A stretch of DNA of 64,000 bases, from positions 62,001 through 126,000 of the forward strand of contig CABJBK010000001.1 in NCBI GenBank assembly GCA_902363825.1, given 5' to 3'. The notes beneath the pieces are model-generated. The model saw only the letters and a program-made list of their open reading frames with translations, was not told where the DNA came from and made no database searches. The position numbers were made by a program, and so were the translations under genes. Position 1 is the first letter of the stretch. Every line of letters starts with the position of its first letter. Shown here in pieces: positions 15,613-25,319 of this stretch. This stretch comes from Lachnospiraceae bacterium (lineage in GTDB: Bacteria; Bacillota; Clostridia; Lachnospirales; Lachnospiraceae).

Positions 15613-16815
15613 ATGAAGTATATCGTAGTGTTAGGAGACGGAATGGCAGACCGTCCGATTGAGAGTTTGGGAAACAAGACACCGTTGGAATACGCAAAGA
15701 CACCGACGATGGATAAACTGGCATCCATGGGAGAGATCGGTATGGTACATACGGTTCCGGATGGCATGAAGCCGGGCAGCGATACGGCAAATCTGTCCGT
15801 ACTGGGTTACAATCCGAGAAAATATTATTCCGGCCGTTCTCCGCTCGAAGCGTTGAGCATCGGTGTGCCGATGAAAGACACAGACATCGCGCTGCGCTGC
15901 AACATTGTGACACTCTCCGAGGAAGAGGACAATTATGAGGACCGCACGATCATCGATCACAGCTCAAGCGAGATCAGTACCGAGGATGCAGCAGTGCTGC
16001 TTGAGGCGGTGAGAAAAGAACTTGAGACCGATACTTACAAGTTCTATGTCGGAACAAGCTATCGTCATCTGCTGATCTGGGACAAGGGCGAGGTTGTGGA
16101 TCTGGTGCAGCCGCATGATGTGCTTGGACAGAAGATCGGAGACAAGCTGCCGGAGAACGAAGATCTGCGTAACATGATGAAAAAGAGTTACGATATCTTA
16201 GTCAATCATCCGATCAACATTGAGCGGAAAAAGCGCGGCTTAAATCCGGCCAACTCCTGCTGGTTCTGGGGAGCCGGAACAAAACCGTCACTCTCATCTT
16301 TCTCTGAGAAGACCCATTTGAAGGGCGCGATGATCTCAGCAGTCGATCTCTTAAAGGGGATCGCGGTTGGCGCATCCATGAAGGTCATCAATGTAGAGGG
16401 AGCAAACGGCGGACTTAATACCAACTATGCCGGCAAGGCACAGGCGGCTGTGGATGTCTTAACCAAAGACGGATACGATTTTGTCTATGTGCATCTGGAA
16501 GGACCGGACGAGATGGGACACCAGGGCAGTGTCGAGAAAAAAGTAAAGGCGATCGAGAATCTGGACGAGAAGATCATAAATCCGATCGTTGCAGGGCTTG
16601 AGGCTGCGGGTGAAGATTTCCGCATGGTCATTCTGCCGGATCATCCGACACCGATCTCACTGCGTACACATACCGGAGACAGCGTGCCGTATCTTTTATA
16701 CGACAGCACGGACAAACAGCAGCATGACTGGAAATACAATGAGGCAGAGGCGGCAAAGACCGACAATTATATCGCGGAGGGACATACTCTGGTCGATTAT
16801 CTGCTTTCAAAATAA
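15613..16815 (+). CDS. Phosphoglycerate mutase-like protein, proposed homoserine kinase
   Basis: 400 residues of the cofactor-independent (archaeal ApgM-type) phosphoglycerate mutase/alkaline phosphatase superfamily: VVLGDGMADRPIESLGNKTP, GMKPGSDTANLSVLGYNP with the active serine in this loop, and metal ligands in HLEGPDEMGHQG and LPDHPTPISLRTHTGD. A subgroup of this family that sits in threonine operons has been proposed as an alternative homoserine kinase (TIGR02535). Its place directly after hom, with no ThrB-type kinase here, supports that role; 2,3-bisphosphoglycerate-independent mutase activity is the alternative. Confidence 0.85.
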   Translation: MKYIVVLGDGMADRPIESLGNKTPLEYAKTPTMDKLASMGEIGMVHTVPDGMKPGSDTANLSVLGYNPRKYYSGRSPLEALSIGVPMKDTDIALRCNIVTLSEEEDNYEDRTIIDHSSSEISTEDAAVLLEAVRKELETDTYKFYVGTSYRHLLIWDKGEVVDLVQPHDVLGQKIGDKLPENEDLRNMMKKSYDILVNHPINIERKKRGLNPANSCWFWGAGTKPSLSSFSEKTHLKGAMISAVDLLKGIAVGASMKVINVEGANGGLNTNYAGKAQAAVDVLTKDGYDFVYVHLEGPDEMGHQGSVEKKVKAIENLDEKIINPIVAGLEAAGEDFRMVILPDHPTPISLRTHTGDSVPYLLYDSTDKQQHDWKYNEAEAAKTDNYIAEGHTLVDYLLSK

Positions 16816-16839
16816 CAAAGAAAAACAGAAAAAAGCGGG

Positions 16840-16875
16840 AAGATCCGGCGGATGAAATATCTGCCGGATCTTTTA
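16840..16875 (+). terminator. Terminator of the threonine operon
   Basis: AAGATCCGGC pairs with GCCGGATCTT across an imperfect inner stem, followed by TTTT. A very similar stem closes secA at 23417-23456. Confidence 0.75.
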
Positions 16876-16918
16876 TAAAAATCATGAATTGAAATCCCAT
16901 CCATAGAAAGCAAAAAAA

Positions 16919-16948
16919 TTACAAATCTGCGCAAAAATATTGTATAAT
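16919..16948 (+). promoter_or_regulatory. Promoter of glpK
   Basis: TTACAA (16919-16924), an 18-base spacer and a perfect TATAAT (16943-16948), about 32 bases before the glpK start. Confidence 0.55.
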
Positions 16949-16952
16949 ATGA

Positions 16953-18491
<1,539 letters not shown>

Positions 18492-18519
18492 CACCCAAAG
18501 GGTATGGCGGATCGGCTTT

Positions 18520-19293
18520 TCAGACATACATTTGAAAGTGAGGTGTCTGCGGGCTGCCGGATTCGACAGCCTTTTTTTGCGCGAGAGCATCATTTTCACC
18601 GGTCAGTTCAAAATAGAAGCTGACGCAGGTCTGCTCGAAATAAGGCTCGATCCACAAAAATCCGATGAAACAGGAGCAGATGCCGAGGAGCAGCCAGCCG
18701 AGGAAACTGCAATGTAATAAAAAGAGCCGCATCCGGTTCCCCTTCATCAGACGGCTGCTCTCACGGAAGGCGGCGGCCGGTTTCATCTCCGGATGATCGA
18801 TCAGAAGATAAAAGACCATCGCGTAGCGGTATAACAGCGGAAGCAGACATAGCGCGGAAAGGATAAAGACCGGGATCGCGATCCAGAGAAGAACGGTCTG
18901 CTCCAGACGGACGGCGGTCACAGTGATAACGATCGCAGGGAGAAAGACAAGGACAGCAAGTCCGATCAGCAAAAGGTACGAAAGCAAAAGGCGGTCGGGA
19001 TGGCTTTTAAAAAAGTAAAAAATATCCCGCATGCCATAAGAAAGATTTCTGCGCATTTTTAGGTGCATATAGCACAGACCGCAGGAAAACAGGATCGAAA
19101 GCAGTACGATAAAGAAACTCGCAACATAAAAAATGACGGACTGCGATGCGGAGTTGTTTAAAGTCAGGTCGAACGGCAGAAGCAGCAGATTTGATATCGC
19201 GCCGGTGATGACAATGCCTGCCATTGGCGCAGCGTAATGTCCGGTCAGAGTTTCTCTTGCCAGACGTTTTAATTCGGTAAGATCACGTTTCAT
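18520..19293 (-). CDS. DUF975-family membrane protein
   Basis: 257 residues. It begins MKRDLTELKRLARETLTGHY, the typical start of DUF975 proteins, and has about six membrane spans with the conserved KSHPDRLLLSYLLLI and RESSRLMKGNRMRLFLLHCS segments. Function is unknown; such proteins are common in Bacillota. AAAAAAGGAG lies 6 bases before the ATG, which settles the start within a longer open frame. It is convergent with glpK and divergent from the DUF2752 gene. Confidence 0.8.
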   Translation of the reverse strand: MKRDLTELKRLARETLTGHYAAPMAGIVITGAISNLLLLPFDLTLNNSASQSVIFYVASFFIVLLSILFSCGLCYMHLKMRRNLSYGMRDIFYFFKSHPDRLLLSYLLLIGLAVLVFLPAIVITVTAVRLEQTVLLWIAIPVFILSALCLLPLLYRYAMVFYLLIDHPEMKPAAAFRESSRLMKGNRMRLFLLHCSFLGWLLLGICSCFIGFLWIEPYFEQTCVSFYFELTGENDALAQKKAVESGSPQTPHFQMYV

Positions 19294-19362
19294 GAAATAC
19301 TCCTTTTTTGGTAAACTGCATTCATTATAGCATAAAACAGATGAAAGACAAGAGAGAGGATT

Positions 19363-19391
19363 TTGACAGAACGGTATCACTGCTGTTATAC
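19363..19391 (+). promoter_or_regulatory. Promoter of the DUF2752 gene
   Basis: A perfect TTGACA (19363-19368), a 17-base spacer and TTATAC (19386-19391), with the start codon 50 bases downstream. Confidence 0.65.
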
Positions 19392-19440
19392 TAAAACGAC
19401 AGAAAACAGTGAAAAGAATCGGAAAGGAGAGCGTACGGAC

Positions 19441-19887
19441 ATGGATCTGACCACCCAGAAAGAAAAAGAAACCGAGATCATAGACCGGGTATTTTTTATT
19501 GCGGGGATGCTTGGTGTACTTGTTGTGGCGCTTTGCGTGATCTGGTGGAAGGTAACCGGAAAGTCGCCGATACCGCCGGTTCCTCCCTGTATGATACATG
19601 CGGTGACCGGGATCTACTGTCCGGGCTGCGGCGGCACCAGGGCAGCGTACGCGCTGCTGTGTGGAAAGCCTTTGTTATCGCTTTATTACCATCCGATCGT
19701 GCTTTACACGGTGGTGGTCGGAGCAGCTTTTCTGGTCACGCAGACGATCGGGCGTTTGAGCCGCGGACGATTCCGGGCAGTGGTGCATTTCAGACCCGTC
19801 TATCTCTGGATCGCGCTGGCGCTGGTGGTGATCAACTGCTTTGTGAAAAACTTCATACTGCTGTATTTTCATATTTCATTGCTTTGA
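19441..19887 (+). CDS. DUF2752-family membrane protein
   Basis: 148 residues with three membrane spans. The diagnostic motif CMIHAVTGIYCPGCGGTRA, a CPxCGxTR cluster between the first and second span, defines DUF2752. The role is unknown; the cysteines suggest metal or redox chemistry at the membrane. GGAAAGGAG upstream supports ATG 19441. It is divergently transcribed from the DUF975 gene and ends 20 bases before a bidirectional terminator. Confidence 0.85.
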   Translation: MDLTTQKEKETEIIDRVFFIAGMLGVLVVALCVIWWKVTGKSPIPPVPPCMIHAVTGIYCPGCGGTRAAYALLCGKPLLSLYYHPIVLYTVVVGAAFLVTQTIGRLSRGRFRAVVHFRPVYLWIALALVVINCFVKNFILLYFHISLL

Positions 19888-19906
19888 CAGGCAAATATAC
19901 AATAGG

Positions 19907-19949
19907 AAAAGGCGTCATCAATTTCTTTTAGCTCATTGATGACGCCTTT
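19907..19949. terminator. Bidirectional terminator
   Basis: AAAGGCGTCATCAAT pairs perfectly with ATTGATGACGCCTTT around a 12-base loop. T runs on both sides allow it to serve the DUF2752 gene on the plus strand and the minus-strand unit that starts near 20231. Confidence 0.85.
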
Positions 19950-20231
19950 CAGACTGCGTTGTCCATTGGACCTTTCCTCTCTTTGTCTTTTTTTGATGTC
20001 CCGTTTCTTTTGTATTATCTTCTAAGAATCTTTTGTCTTTCTATGATTTTTGAAACCGTATCCCTTTTGGATCGTTCTGTTCATTCTTTTGTTTTTTTCA
20101 TTCATAGTGTCGTTTCTTTGGAAAATAAAGATGGGACAATGATCATTTGTTTCTTTTTTTAGGATGTATCAATTTGTGTTCCTGGTGGTCTCTCCTCCTT
20201 TTTAAGAAGTGTGAACTTCTTTTGTTTTTGT
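19907..20231 (-). ncRNA. Possible non-coding RNA, about 325 bases
   Basis: This stretch has no convincing protein gene on either strand. On the minus strand it is framed by a consensus promoter (20238-20265) and the terminator at 19907-19949. The predicted RNA is purine-rich, begins with a perfect hairpin (AAGAAGT-TCAC-ACTTCTT, 20204-20221) followed at once by AAAAAGGAGGAGAG, and contains only tiny ORFs of 14 and 27 codons (20102-20146 and 20022-20105, overlapping by ATGA) plus a 5-codon one behind GAGGAAAGG. None has a good ribosome site except the last. It matches no RNA family I can name. Confidence 0.35.
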
Positions 20232-20237
20232 AATTAC

Positions 20238-20265
20238 ATTATAACGCAAAAAAGAAGAATGTCAA
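20238..20265 (-). promoter_or_regulatory. Consensus SigA promoter on the minus strand
   Basis: Read on the minus strand: TTGACA (20265-20260), a 16-base spacer and TATAAT (20243-20238). Both hexamers are perfect. It does not precede a recognisable gene, which is the main reason to suspect an RNA gene at 19907-20231. Confidence 0.65.
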
Positions 20266-20337
20266 TGTATAATAAGAAAATAAAAATAAAACCGGCAAAA
20301 TGTCAGAAAATAATGTGGGATAATTGTGCAATATTAG

Positions 20338-20372
20338 TAAAAAAAGAAGCAGGCCTATTTCTGGCTTGCTTC
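20338..20372 (-). terminator. Terminator of the TSCPD gene
   Basis: On the minus strand GAAGCAAGCC pairs with GGCCTGCTTC (one mismatch) around a 7-base loop, followed by a run of T. The stem overlaps the last codons of the gene. Confidence 0.8.
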
Positions 20373-20612
20373 ATATGCTTCACGACAGGCATGTGCCAGC
20401 TGGTCTCCGCAGGAAGTCTGCTTCATACCGCAGTGGATGCCGGTCAGTTTTTCTTCGACCTGTTCTACGGTGAGCCCCTCTACTAATTTCGGGATCGCGA
20501 GAAGGTTTCCCGGACAGCCGCCGGTAAATTTTACATGCTTTACAACATTTCCGTCCAGCTCCACTTCAATTTTGCTGGAGCAGGTCCCCTTTGTCTGATA
20601 AATATATGACAT
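20355..20612 (-). CDS. TSCPD-domain protein (TIGR03905 family)
   Basis: 85 residues. The small TSCPD domain is visible: YQTKGTCSSKIEVELDGNVV, KHVKFTGGCPGNLLAIPKLV, GIHCGMKQTSCGDQLAHACR, with conserved cysteines at the positions seen in the C-terminal domain of some class II ribonucleotide reductases. Free-standing members (TIGR03905) have no established function; metal binding is likely. AAAGGAG 6 bases before the ATG fixes the start at 20612. It is a single-gene unit, divergent from secA. Confidence 0.88.
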   Translation of the reverse strand: MSYIYQTKGTCSSKIEVELDGNVVKHVKFTGGCPGNLLAIPKLVEGLTVEQVEEKLTGIHCGMKQTSCGDQLAHACREAYEASQK

Positions 20613-20751
20613 GGTGTAACTCCTTTCTGAACGGTAACTGCTTTGCAATTACCATATGCATCTTTTTGTTAAGTGTGAGTATAGCACGATTCCGTGGAAA
20701 AGGGAAACATTCATTTATAAAAAATTCATAAATCGTTCATGGGATTGTCTA

Positions 20752-20780
20752 TTGTGAAAAAAACCAGATAGTGGTACAAT
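20752..20780 (+). promoter_or_regulatory. Promoter of secA
   Basis: TTGTGA (20752-20757), a 17-base spacer and TACAAT (20775-20780), 45 bases before the start codon. Confidence 0.6.
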
Positions 20781-20825
20781 TAGAAAAGTTGTTTGGATTT
20801 AGGAAAAAAAGATAGGAGTATTTGG

Positions 20826-23396
20826 ATGAAAGCAATAGAGAAAATCTTTGGAACCCACAGCGAGAGAGAATTGAAGCGTATTTACCCACTGATTGATAAG
20901 ATCGAGGCATTGCGACCGGATATGCAGGCATTGTCTGATGAGGAGCTCAGGGGAAAGACGAAAGAATATAAAAAGAGACTGGAAGACGGTGAGACGCTTG
21001 ATGATCTCCTCCCTGAGGCTTTTGCCACGGTAAGAGAGGCGGCAAAGCGTGTTCTTGGCATGGAGCATTACCGGGTACAGCTGGTCGGTGGTGTGATCCT
21101 GCATCAGGGACGTATTCCGGAGATGAAGACCGGTGAAGGTAAGACCCTGGTTTCCACGGCACCGGCATACTTAAACGCACTGGAAGGCAAAGGCGTTCAT
21201 ATCGTTACGGTCAATGATTATCTGGCAAAGCGTGATGCGGAGTGGATGGGAAAGGTACATGAATTTCTCGGACTTACCGTTGGCGTGATCTTAAACGGAA
21301 TGGACAATAAGGAGCGTCAGGCGGCATACAACTGCGACATCACTTATGTGACCAACAATGAGCTTGGATTTGATTACCTGAGAGATAACATGGTCATCTA
21401 TAAGGAACAGCTGGTGCAGAGAGGCCTCCACTATGCGATCATCGATGAGGTCGATTCCGTATTGATCGATGAGGCGCGTACCCCGCTTATTATTTCAGGA
21501 CAGAGCAGCAAGTCCACCAGACTTTACGAAGCATGTGATATCCTTGCGCGTCAGATGCAGCGTGGCGAGGATCAGCAGGAATACACCAAGATGGATGCCA
21601 TCATGGGCGTGGAAGTGGAAGAAGACGGCGATTTCGTTGTCAATGAAAAGGACAAAGTCGTAAACCTGACCGAGCAGGGGGTAAAGAAGGTTGAGAACTT
21701 CTTTAAGATCGAAAACCTTGCCGATCCGGAAAACCTTGAGATCCAGCACAATATCATCCTGGCGCTGCGCGCGCACAATCTGATGTTCCGTGACCAGGAT
21801 TATGTGGTTAAAGATGATCAGGTCATGATCGTAGATGAATTTACCGGACGTATCATGCCGGGACGCCGTTATTCGGACGGACTGCATCAGGCGATCGAGG
21901 CAAAGGAACATGTGAAGGTCAAGAGAGAGAGCAAGACGCTCGCGAACATCACATTCCAGAACTTCTTTAATAAATATAACAAAAAAGCCGGTATGACCGG
22001 TACCGCTCTGACAGAGGAAAAAGAGTTCCGTGATATTTACGGCATGGACGTTGTCGAAGTACCGACGAACCGTCCGATCGCCCGTATCGATCATGAGGAC
22101 GCGGTATACAAGACCAAGAAGGAAAAATTCAAGGCGGTTGTCGATGAGGTGGAGAAAGCACACGCAAAAGGACAGCCGGTACTGGTCGGTACGATCAATA
22201 TCGATACATCCGAACTTTTGAGCGGCATGTTAAATAAACGCGGGATCAAACATCAGGTCTTAAACGCGAAATACCATGAGCTGGAGGCTGAGATCGTAGC
22301 ACAGGCAGGTACGCACGGAGCGGTAACGATCGCGACCAACATGGCAGGCCGTGGTACGGATATCAAGCTGGATGACGAGGCAAGAGCGGCCGGCGGATTA
22401 AAGATCATCGGTACCGAGCGTCATGAATCCAGACGAATCGACAATCAGCTGCGCGGACGTGCGGGACGTCAGGGAGATCCGGGGGAATCCCAGTTCTTCA
22501 TCTCACTGGAAGATGATCTGATGCGTCTGTTCGGTTCCGAGAAACTGGTAGATATGTTCAACACACTTGGTGTGCCGGAAGGAGAACAGATCCAGCACAA
22601 GATGCTCTCAAGCGCGATTGAGAAAGCACAGAAGAAGATCGAGGCAAACAACTTTGGTATCAGAAAGAACCTCTTGGATTACGATCAGGTTATGAATGAC
22701 CAGAGAGAGATCATCTACGACGAGAGACGCCGTGTATTAAACGGAGAGAGTATGCGTGACGTGATCTACAAGATGATCACAGACCGTGTGGAAGCAGCAG
22801 TGGATACCTGTATTTCCTCTGAGCTTCCGCCGGAAGAATGGGATGTCAATGAGCTGAACCAGCTTCTGATCCCGCTCATTCCGTTAGAGCCGCTGACACC
22901 GGAATCCATTAAGGAATACAAGAACAATAAAGAATTAAAGCACAGCCTCAAAGAAAAGGCAGTGAAATTATACGAAGCCAAAGAAGCGGAGTTTCCGGAT
23001 TCAGAAGCAGTCCGTGAATTAGAGCGTGTCATCCTCTTAAAGGTCATCGACCGCAAGTGGATGGATCACATCGATGATATGGATCAGCTGCGTCAGGGTA
23101 TCGGACTTCAGGCATACGGCCAGAGAGATCCGCTCGTAGAATACAAGATGGCAGGATTTGATATGTTTGATGCCATGATCTCCAGCATCCAGGAAGATAC
23201 CGTACGTCTTCTGTTCCATGTACGCATCGAGCAGAAAGTAGAACGTGAGCAGGTGGCAAAGGTAACCGGAACCAACAAGGACGAGAGTGCGCAGAATGCT
23301 CCGAAAAAGAGAGAAGCTGCAAAGGTATATCCAAATGATCTCTGCCCGTGCGGAAGCGGTAAAAAGTATAAATACTGCTGCATGAACAAGCAGTAA
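20826..23396 (+). CDS. secA: Preprotein translocase ATPase SecA
   Basis: 856 residues. SecA drives secretory proteins through SecYEG using ATP. Walker A reads [11 protein letters not shown], the DEAD-type Walker B is [20 protein letters not shown], the preprotein-binding and helicase motifs follow ([26 protein letters not shown]), and the C-terminus ends in the zinc-binding SecB/ribosome-contact motif [18 protein letters not shown] upstream supports ATG 20826 over an in-frame TTG at 20793. It is a single gene ending in a terminator. Confidence 0.98.
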   Translation: MKAIEKIFGTHSERELKRIYPLIDKIEALRPDMQALSDEELRGKTKEYKKRLEDGETLDDLLPEAFATVREAAKRVLGMEHYRVQLVGGVILHQGRIPEMKTGEGKTLVSTAPAYLNALEGKGVHIVTVNDYLAKRDAEWMGKVHEFLGLTVGVILNGMDNKERQAAYNCDITYVTNNELGFDYLRDNMVIYKEQLVQRGLHYAIIDEVDSVLIDEARTPLIISGQSSKSTRLYEACDILARQMQRGEDQQEYTKMDAIMGVEVEEDGDFVVNEKDKVVNLTEQGVKKVENFFKIENLADPENLEIQHNIILALRAHNLMFRDQDYVVKDDQVMIVDEFTGRIMPGRRYSDGLHQAIEAKEHVKVKRESKTLANITFQNFFNKYNKKAGMTGTALTEEKEFRDIYGMDVVEVPTNRPIARIDHEDAVYKTKKEKFKAVVDEVEKAHAKGQPVLVGTINIDTSELLSGMLNKRGIKHQVLNAKYHELEAEIVAQAGTHGAVTIATNMAGRGTDIKLDDEARAAGGLKIIGTERHESRRIDNQLRGRAGRQGDPGESQFFISLEDDLMRLFGSEKLVDMFNTLGVPEGEQIQHKMLSSAIEKAQKKIEANNFGIRKNLLDYDQVMNDQREIIYDERRRVLNGESMRDVIYKMITDRVEAAVDTCISSELPPEEWDVNELNQLLIPLIPLEPLTPESIKEYKNNKELKHSLKEKAVKLYEAKEAEFPDSEAVRELERVILLKVIDRKWMDHIDDMDQLRQGIGLQAYGQRDPLVEYKMAGFDMFDAMISSIQEDTVRLLFHVRIEQKVEREQVAKVTGTNKDESAQNAPKKREAAKVYPNDLCPCGSGKKYKYCCMNKQ

Positions 23397-23416
23397 AAAA
23401 AGACAGGAATGGTAAG

Positions 23417-23456
23417 AAGATCCGGTGTTCCGGGAAAACGGAATGCCGGATCTTTT
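23417..23456 (+). terminator. Terminator of secA
   Basis: AAGATCCGG-TGTTCCG pairs with CGGAATG-CCGGATCTT with a small internal mismatch and GGAAAA loop, followed by TTTT. Confidence 0.8.
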
Positions 23457-23472
23457 ACTTTATAAGAAAGGG

Positions 23473-23506
23473 TTGATTCCGGGAAAAGAATTCGTTATAA
23501 TACGAA
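23473..23506 (+). promoter_or_regulatory. Promoter of the flavo-diiron gene with inverted repeat at the -10
   Basis: TTGATT (23473-23478), a 17-base spacer and a perfect TATAAT (23496-23501). The -10 box is bracketed by TTCGT (23491-23495) and ACGAA (23502-23506), a symmetric arrangement that could be an operator. Confidence 0.65.
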
Positions 23507-23540
23507 CGAATACAAGGGGCGGAAGAGTTTTAGACGAAGA

Positions 23541-23616
23541 AACAGGAGGTAATACGAGATGCATTGTACGAGAAAAGTAACAGGAGGTAATACGAGATGC
23601 ATTGTACGAGAAAAGT
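23541..23616 (+). repeat. 38-bp exact tandem duplication covering a translation start
   Basis: Two identical 38-base units (23541-23578 and 23579-23616) each contain AACAGGAGGTAATACGAG followed by ATG and the first codons. Because 38 is not a multiple of three, the first ATG (23559) opens a different frame from the second (23597). Confidence 0.95.
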
Positions 23617-23618
23617 AA
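23559..23618 (+). CDS. Overlapping 19-codon leader ORF created by the duplication
   Basis: ATG 23559 has a full Shine-Dalgarno (AGGAGG) and reads MHCTRKVTGGNTRCIVREK before a TAA at 23616-23618. The main gene starts at 23597, inside this ORF and in another frame, so ribosomes using the first start terminate about 20 bases past the real start. It may reduce or couple translation of the flavo-diiron protein. It is unlikely to make a functional peptide. Confidence 0.5.
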   Translation: MHCTRKVTGGNTRCIVREK

Positions 23619-24799
23619 CGGATCATATTTACTGGGTGGGCGGAAGCGACAGACGTCTTGCCCTGTTTGAAAACATTTTTCCGATCAAAAGAGGCGTATC
23701 TTATAACGCGTATGTGGTAATGGATGAAAAAACAGTTCTTCTGGATACGGCGGACAGTTCGATCAGCAGACAGTTTTTTGAAAATCTGACTCATGTGCTG
23801 GATGGAAGGACGCTGGATTATCTGATCGTAAATCACATGGAACCGGATCACTGCGCGCTGATCGAGGAGCTGCTGCTCCGCTACCCGGATCTCACGCTGA
23901 TCGGAAACGCGAAGACATTTCAGATGATGAAGCAGTTTTTCGACTTTGATGTGGATGCGCATGCCACAGTTGTCAAAGAAGGAGATACTTTTTCAAGCGG
24001 AGAGCATGTGTTCCACTTTGTGATGGCACCGATGGTACACTGGCCGGAGGCGATGGTGACTTACGAGGAGAAAACAAAGATCCTGTTTTCTGCGGACGGC
24101 TTCGGTACGTTCGGAGCGTTAAACGGAAATATCTTTGCGGATGAAGTGGATTTTGACCGCGACTGGCTGGATGACGCGAGAAGATATTATACAAACATTG
24201 TCGGAAAATATGGTATGCAGGTGCAGAACCTGTTAAAGAAAGCGGCCGGACTTGATATCGCGATGATCTGCCCGCTGCACGGCCCGATCTGGCGTGAAGA
24301 TCTCGGCTACATTCTGGATAAGTACAATACCTGGAGCAGCTACGCACCGGAAGATCAGGCAGTCATGATCGCATACGCTTCCATGTACGGAAATACCGAG
24401 AATGCGGCAAATGTGCTGGCGGGGATCCTTGCCGACAAGGGCGTAAAGAAGATCGTGGTATATGACGTGTCAAACACGGATGTGTCGGAACTGATCTCAG
24501 AGGCGTTCCGCTGCAGCCACATCGTTCTCGCGGCACCGACCTATAACGGCGGCATTTACCCGAAAATGGAGAATTTTCTTGCGGACATGAAAGCACTGAA
24601 CGTCCAGAAGCGTAAGGTGGCATTTTTAGAGAATGGAACCTGGGCGGCAACCAGTGGAAAGCAGATGGCAGAGCAGGTAGCGGCGTTGAAGGAGATGACG
24701 GTGATCTCGGATACGCTTACAGTGAAATCTGCGCTGAAAGAAGACCAGTATGCGTCACTGGAAGAACTGGCAGACAAGATCGTGGCATCAATGGAATAA
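23597..24799 (+). CDS. Flavo-diiron protein (FprA-type A flavoprotein)
   Basis: 400 residues. The N-terminal metallo-beta-lactamase-like domain carries the diiron ligands H80-x-E82-x-D84-H85 (NHMEPDHCALIEE), His in APMVHWPEAM, Asp in FSADGFGTFG and His in CPLHGPIW. The C-terminal flavodoxin domain binds FMN (YASMYGNTENAANVL). These proteins reduce O2 to water or NO to N2O in the cytoplasm and protect anaerobes. Electrons normally come from rubredoxin; no rubredoxin or NADH-dependent partner gene is adjacent. The start is the second of two duplicated ATG sites, which keeps the long frame. Confidence 0.93.
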   Translation: MHCTRKVTDHIYWVGGSDRRLALFENIFPIKRGVSYNAYVVMDEKTVLLDTADSSISRQFFENLTHVLDGRTLDYLIVNHMEPDHCALIEELLLRYPDLTLIGNAKTFQMMKQFFDFDVDAHATVVKEGDTFSSGEHVFHFVMAPMVHWPEAMVTYEEKTKILFSADGFGTFGALNGNIFADEVDFDRDWLDDARRYYTNIVGKYGMQVQNLLKKAAGLDIAMICPLHGPIWREDLGYILDKYNTWSSYAPEDQAVMIAYASMYGNTENAANVLAGILADKGVKKIVVYDVSNTDVSELISEAFRCSHIVLAAPTYNGGIYPKMENFLADMKALNVQKRKVAFLENGTWAATSGKQMAEQVAALKEMTVISDTLTVKSALKEDQYASLEELADKIVASME

Positions 24800-24809
24800 C
24801 GGATATAGG

Positions 24810-24852
24810 AACAGCGGATCGCTTTCAGAAAAGAGAGCGGTCTGCTGTTTTT
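24810..24852 (+). terminator. Terminator of the flavo-diiron gene
   Basis: AACAGCGGATCGCT pairs imperfectly with AGCGGTCTGCTGTT across a short A-rich loop, followed by TTTTT. Confidence 0.75.
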
Positions 24853-24867
24853 AAGTCTCACAAAAAA

Positions 24868-25203
24868 GTGATCGCGGTTATATTTGCGGTGACCTGTCTG
24901 CAGCGCCTGTTGTCCTGCGTTGGAACGTATGCAGTATACAGAGGACTTGGGCTTTGCGGCACCGGAGTGATGGACATCGCGCTGCTTCAGGCGGCTGTTT
25001 ATATTACCGTGGAGATCCTGCCGCTTCCCGGTGCGCAGGGAATTTCAGAAGCAGTCTATCATACGGCGTTTTCCGGTATTTTTACCGGAACGAGCCTTCT
25101 GGTGTCCATGTGCGTGACGCGCGGCATCAGTTTTTATCTGAACCTGCTGATCGGGCTTATCGTGTTTGGGGTGAGGATAATGGGCGGAAAGAGCAAAAAG
25201 TAA
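24868..25203 (+). pseudogene. Remnant of a UPF0104/MprF-like membrane protein
   Basis: The frame encodes about 111 residues with three membrane spans that match only the C-terminal third of the lysylphosphatidylglycerol synthase membrane-domain family (PF03706): ITVEILPLPGAQGISEAVYH then a TGTSLLVSMCVTRGISFYLN helix. Full members have about 300 residues or more. The frame starts at GTG 24868 with no ribosome binding site and directly behind the terminator of the preceding gene, so it is probably not translated. It looks like the end of a gene whose front was deleted. Confidence 0.6.
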
Positions 25204-25254
25204 AAAGAAAAGCACAGAACAAAAGTTCGATTTTGCTCTGTACTTTTCTTTTTT
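25202..25254 (+). terminator. Terminator before uvrB
   Basis: AAAAAGAAAAG-CACAGA-CAAAA pairs with TTTTG-CTCTGT-ACTTTTCTTTTTT around a small loop; the right arm ends in a T run. It is likely the original terminator of the truncated membrane-protein gene and also isolates uvrB. Confidence 0.75.
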
Positions 25255-25319
25255 ATTCTGCTATAATCAGAGACAGTTCATGGAATAATAGCAGAGAAGA
25301 ATGATGTCTGGAGGAAAAT

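Noticed and set aside
14969..15913. A 314-codon minus-strand frame across hom and the mutase-like gene
   Set aside because: It spans two plus-strand genes with clear motifs and has a Cys/Ser/Arg-rich shadow composition.
19959..20162. A 67-codon plus-strand frame, Phe/Leu-rich, in the AT-rich gap
   Set aside because: No ribosome site and composition explained by T-rich sequence complementary to the purine-rich minus-strand unit.
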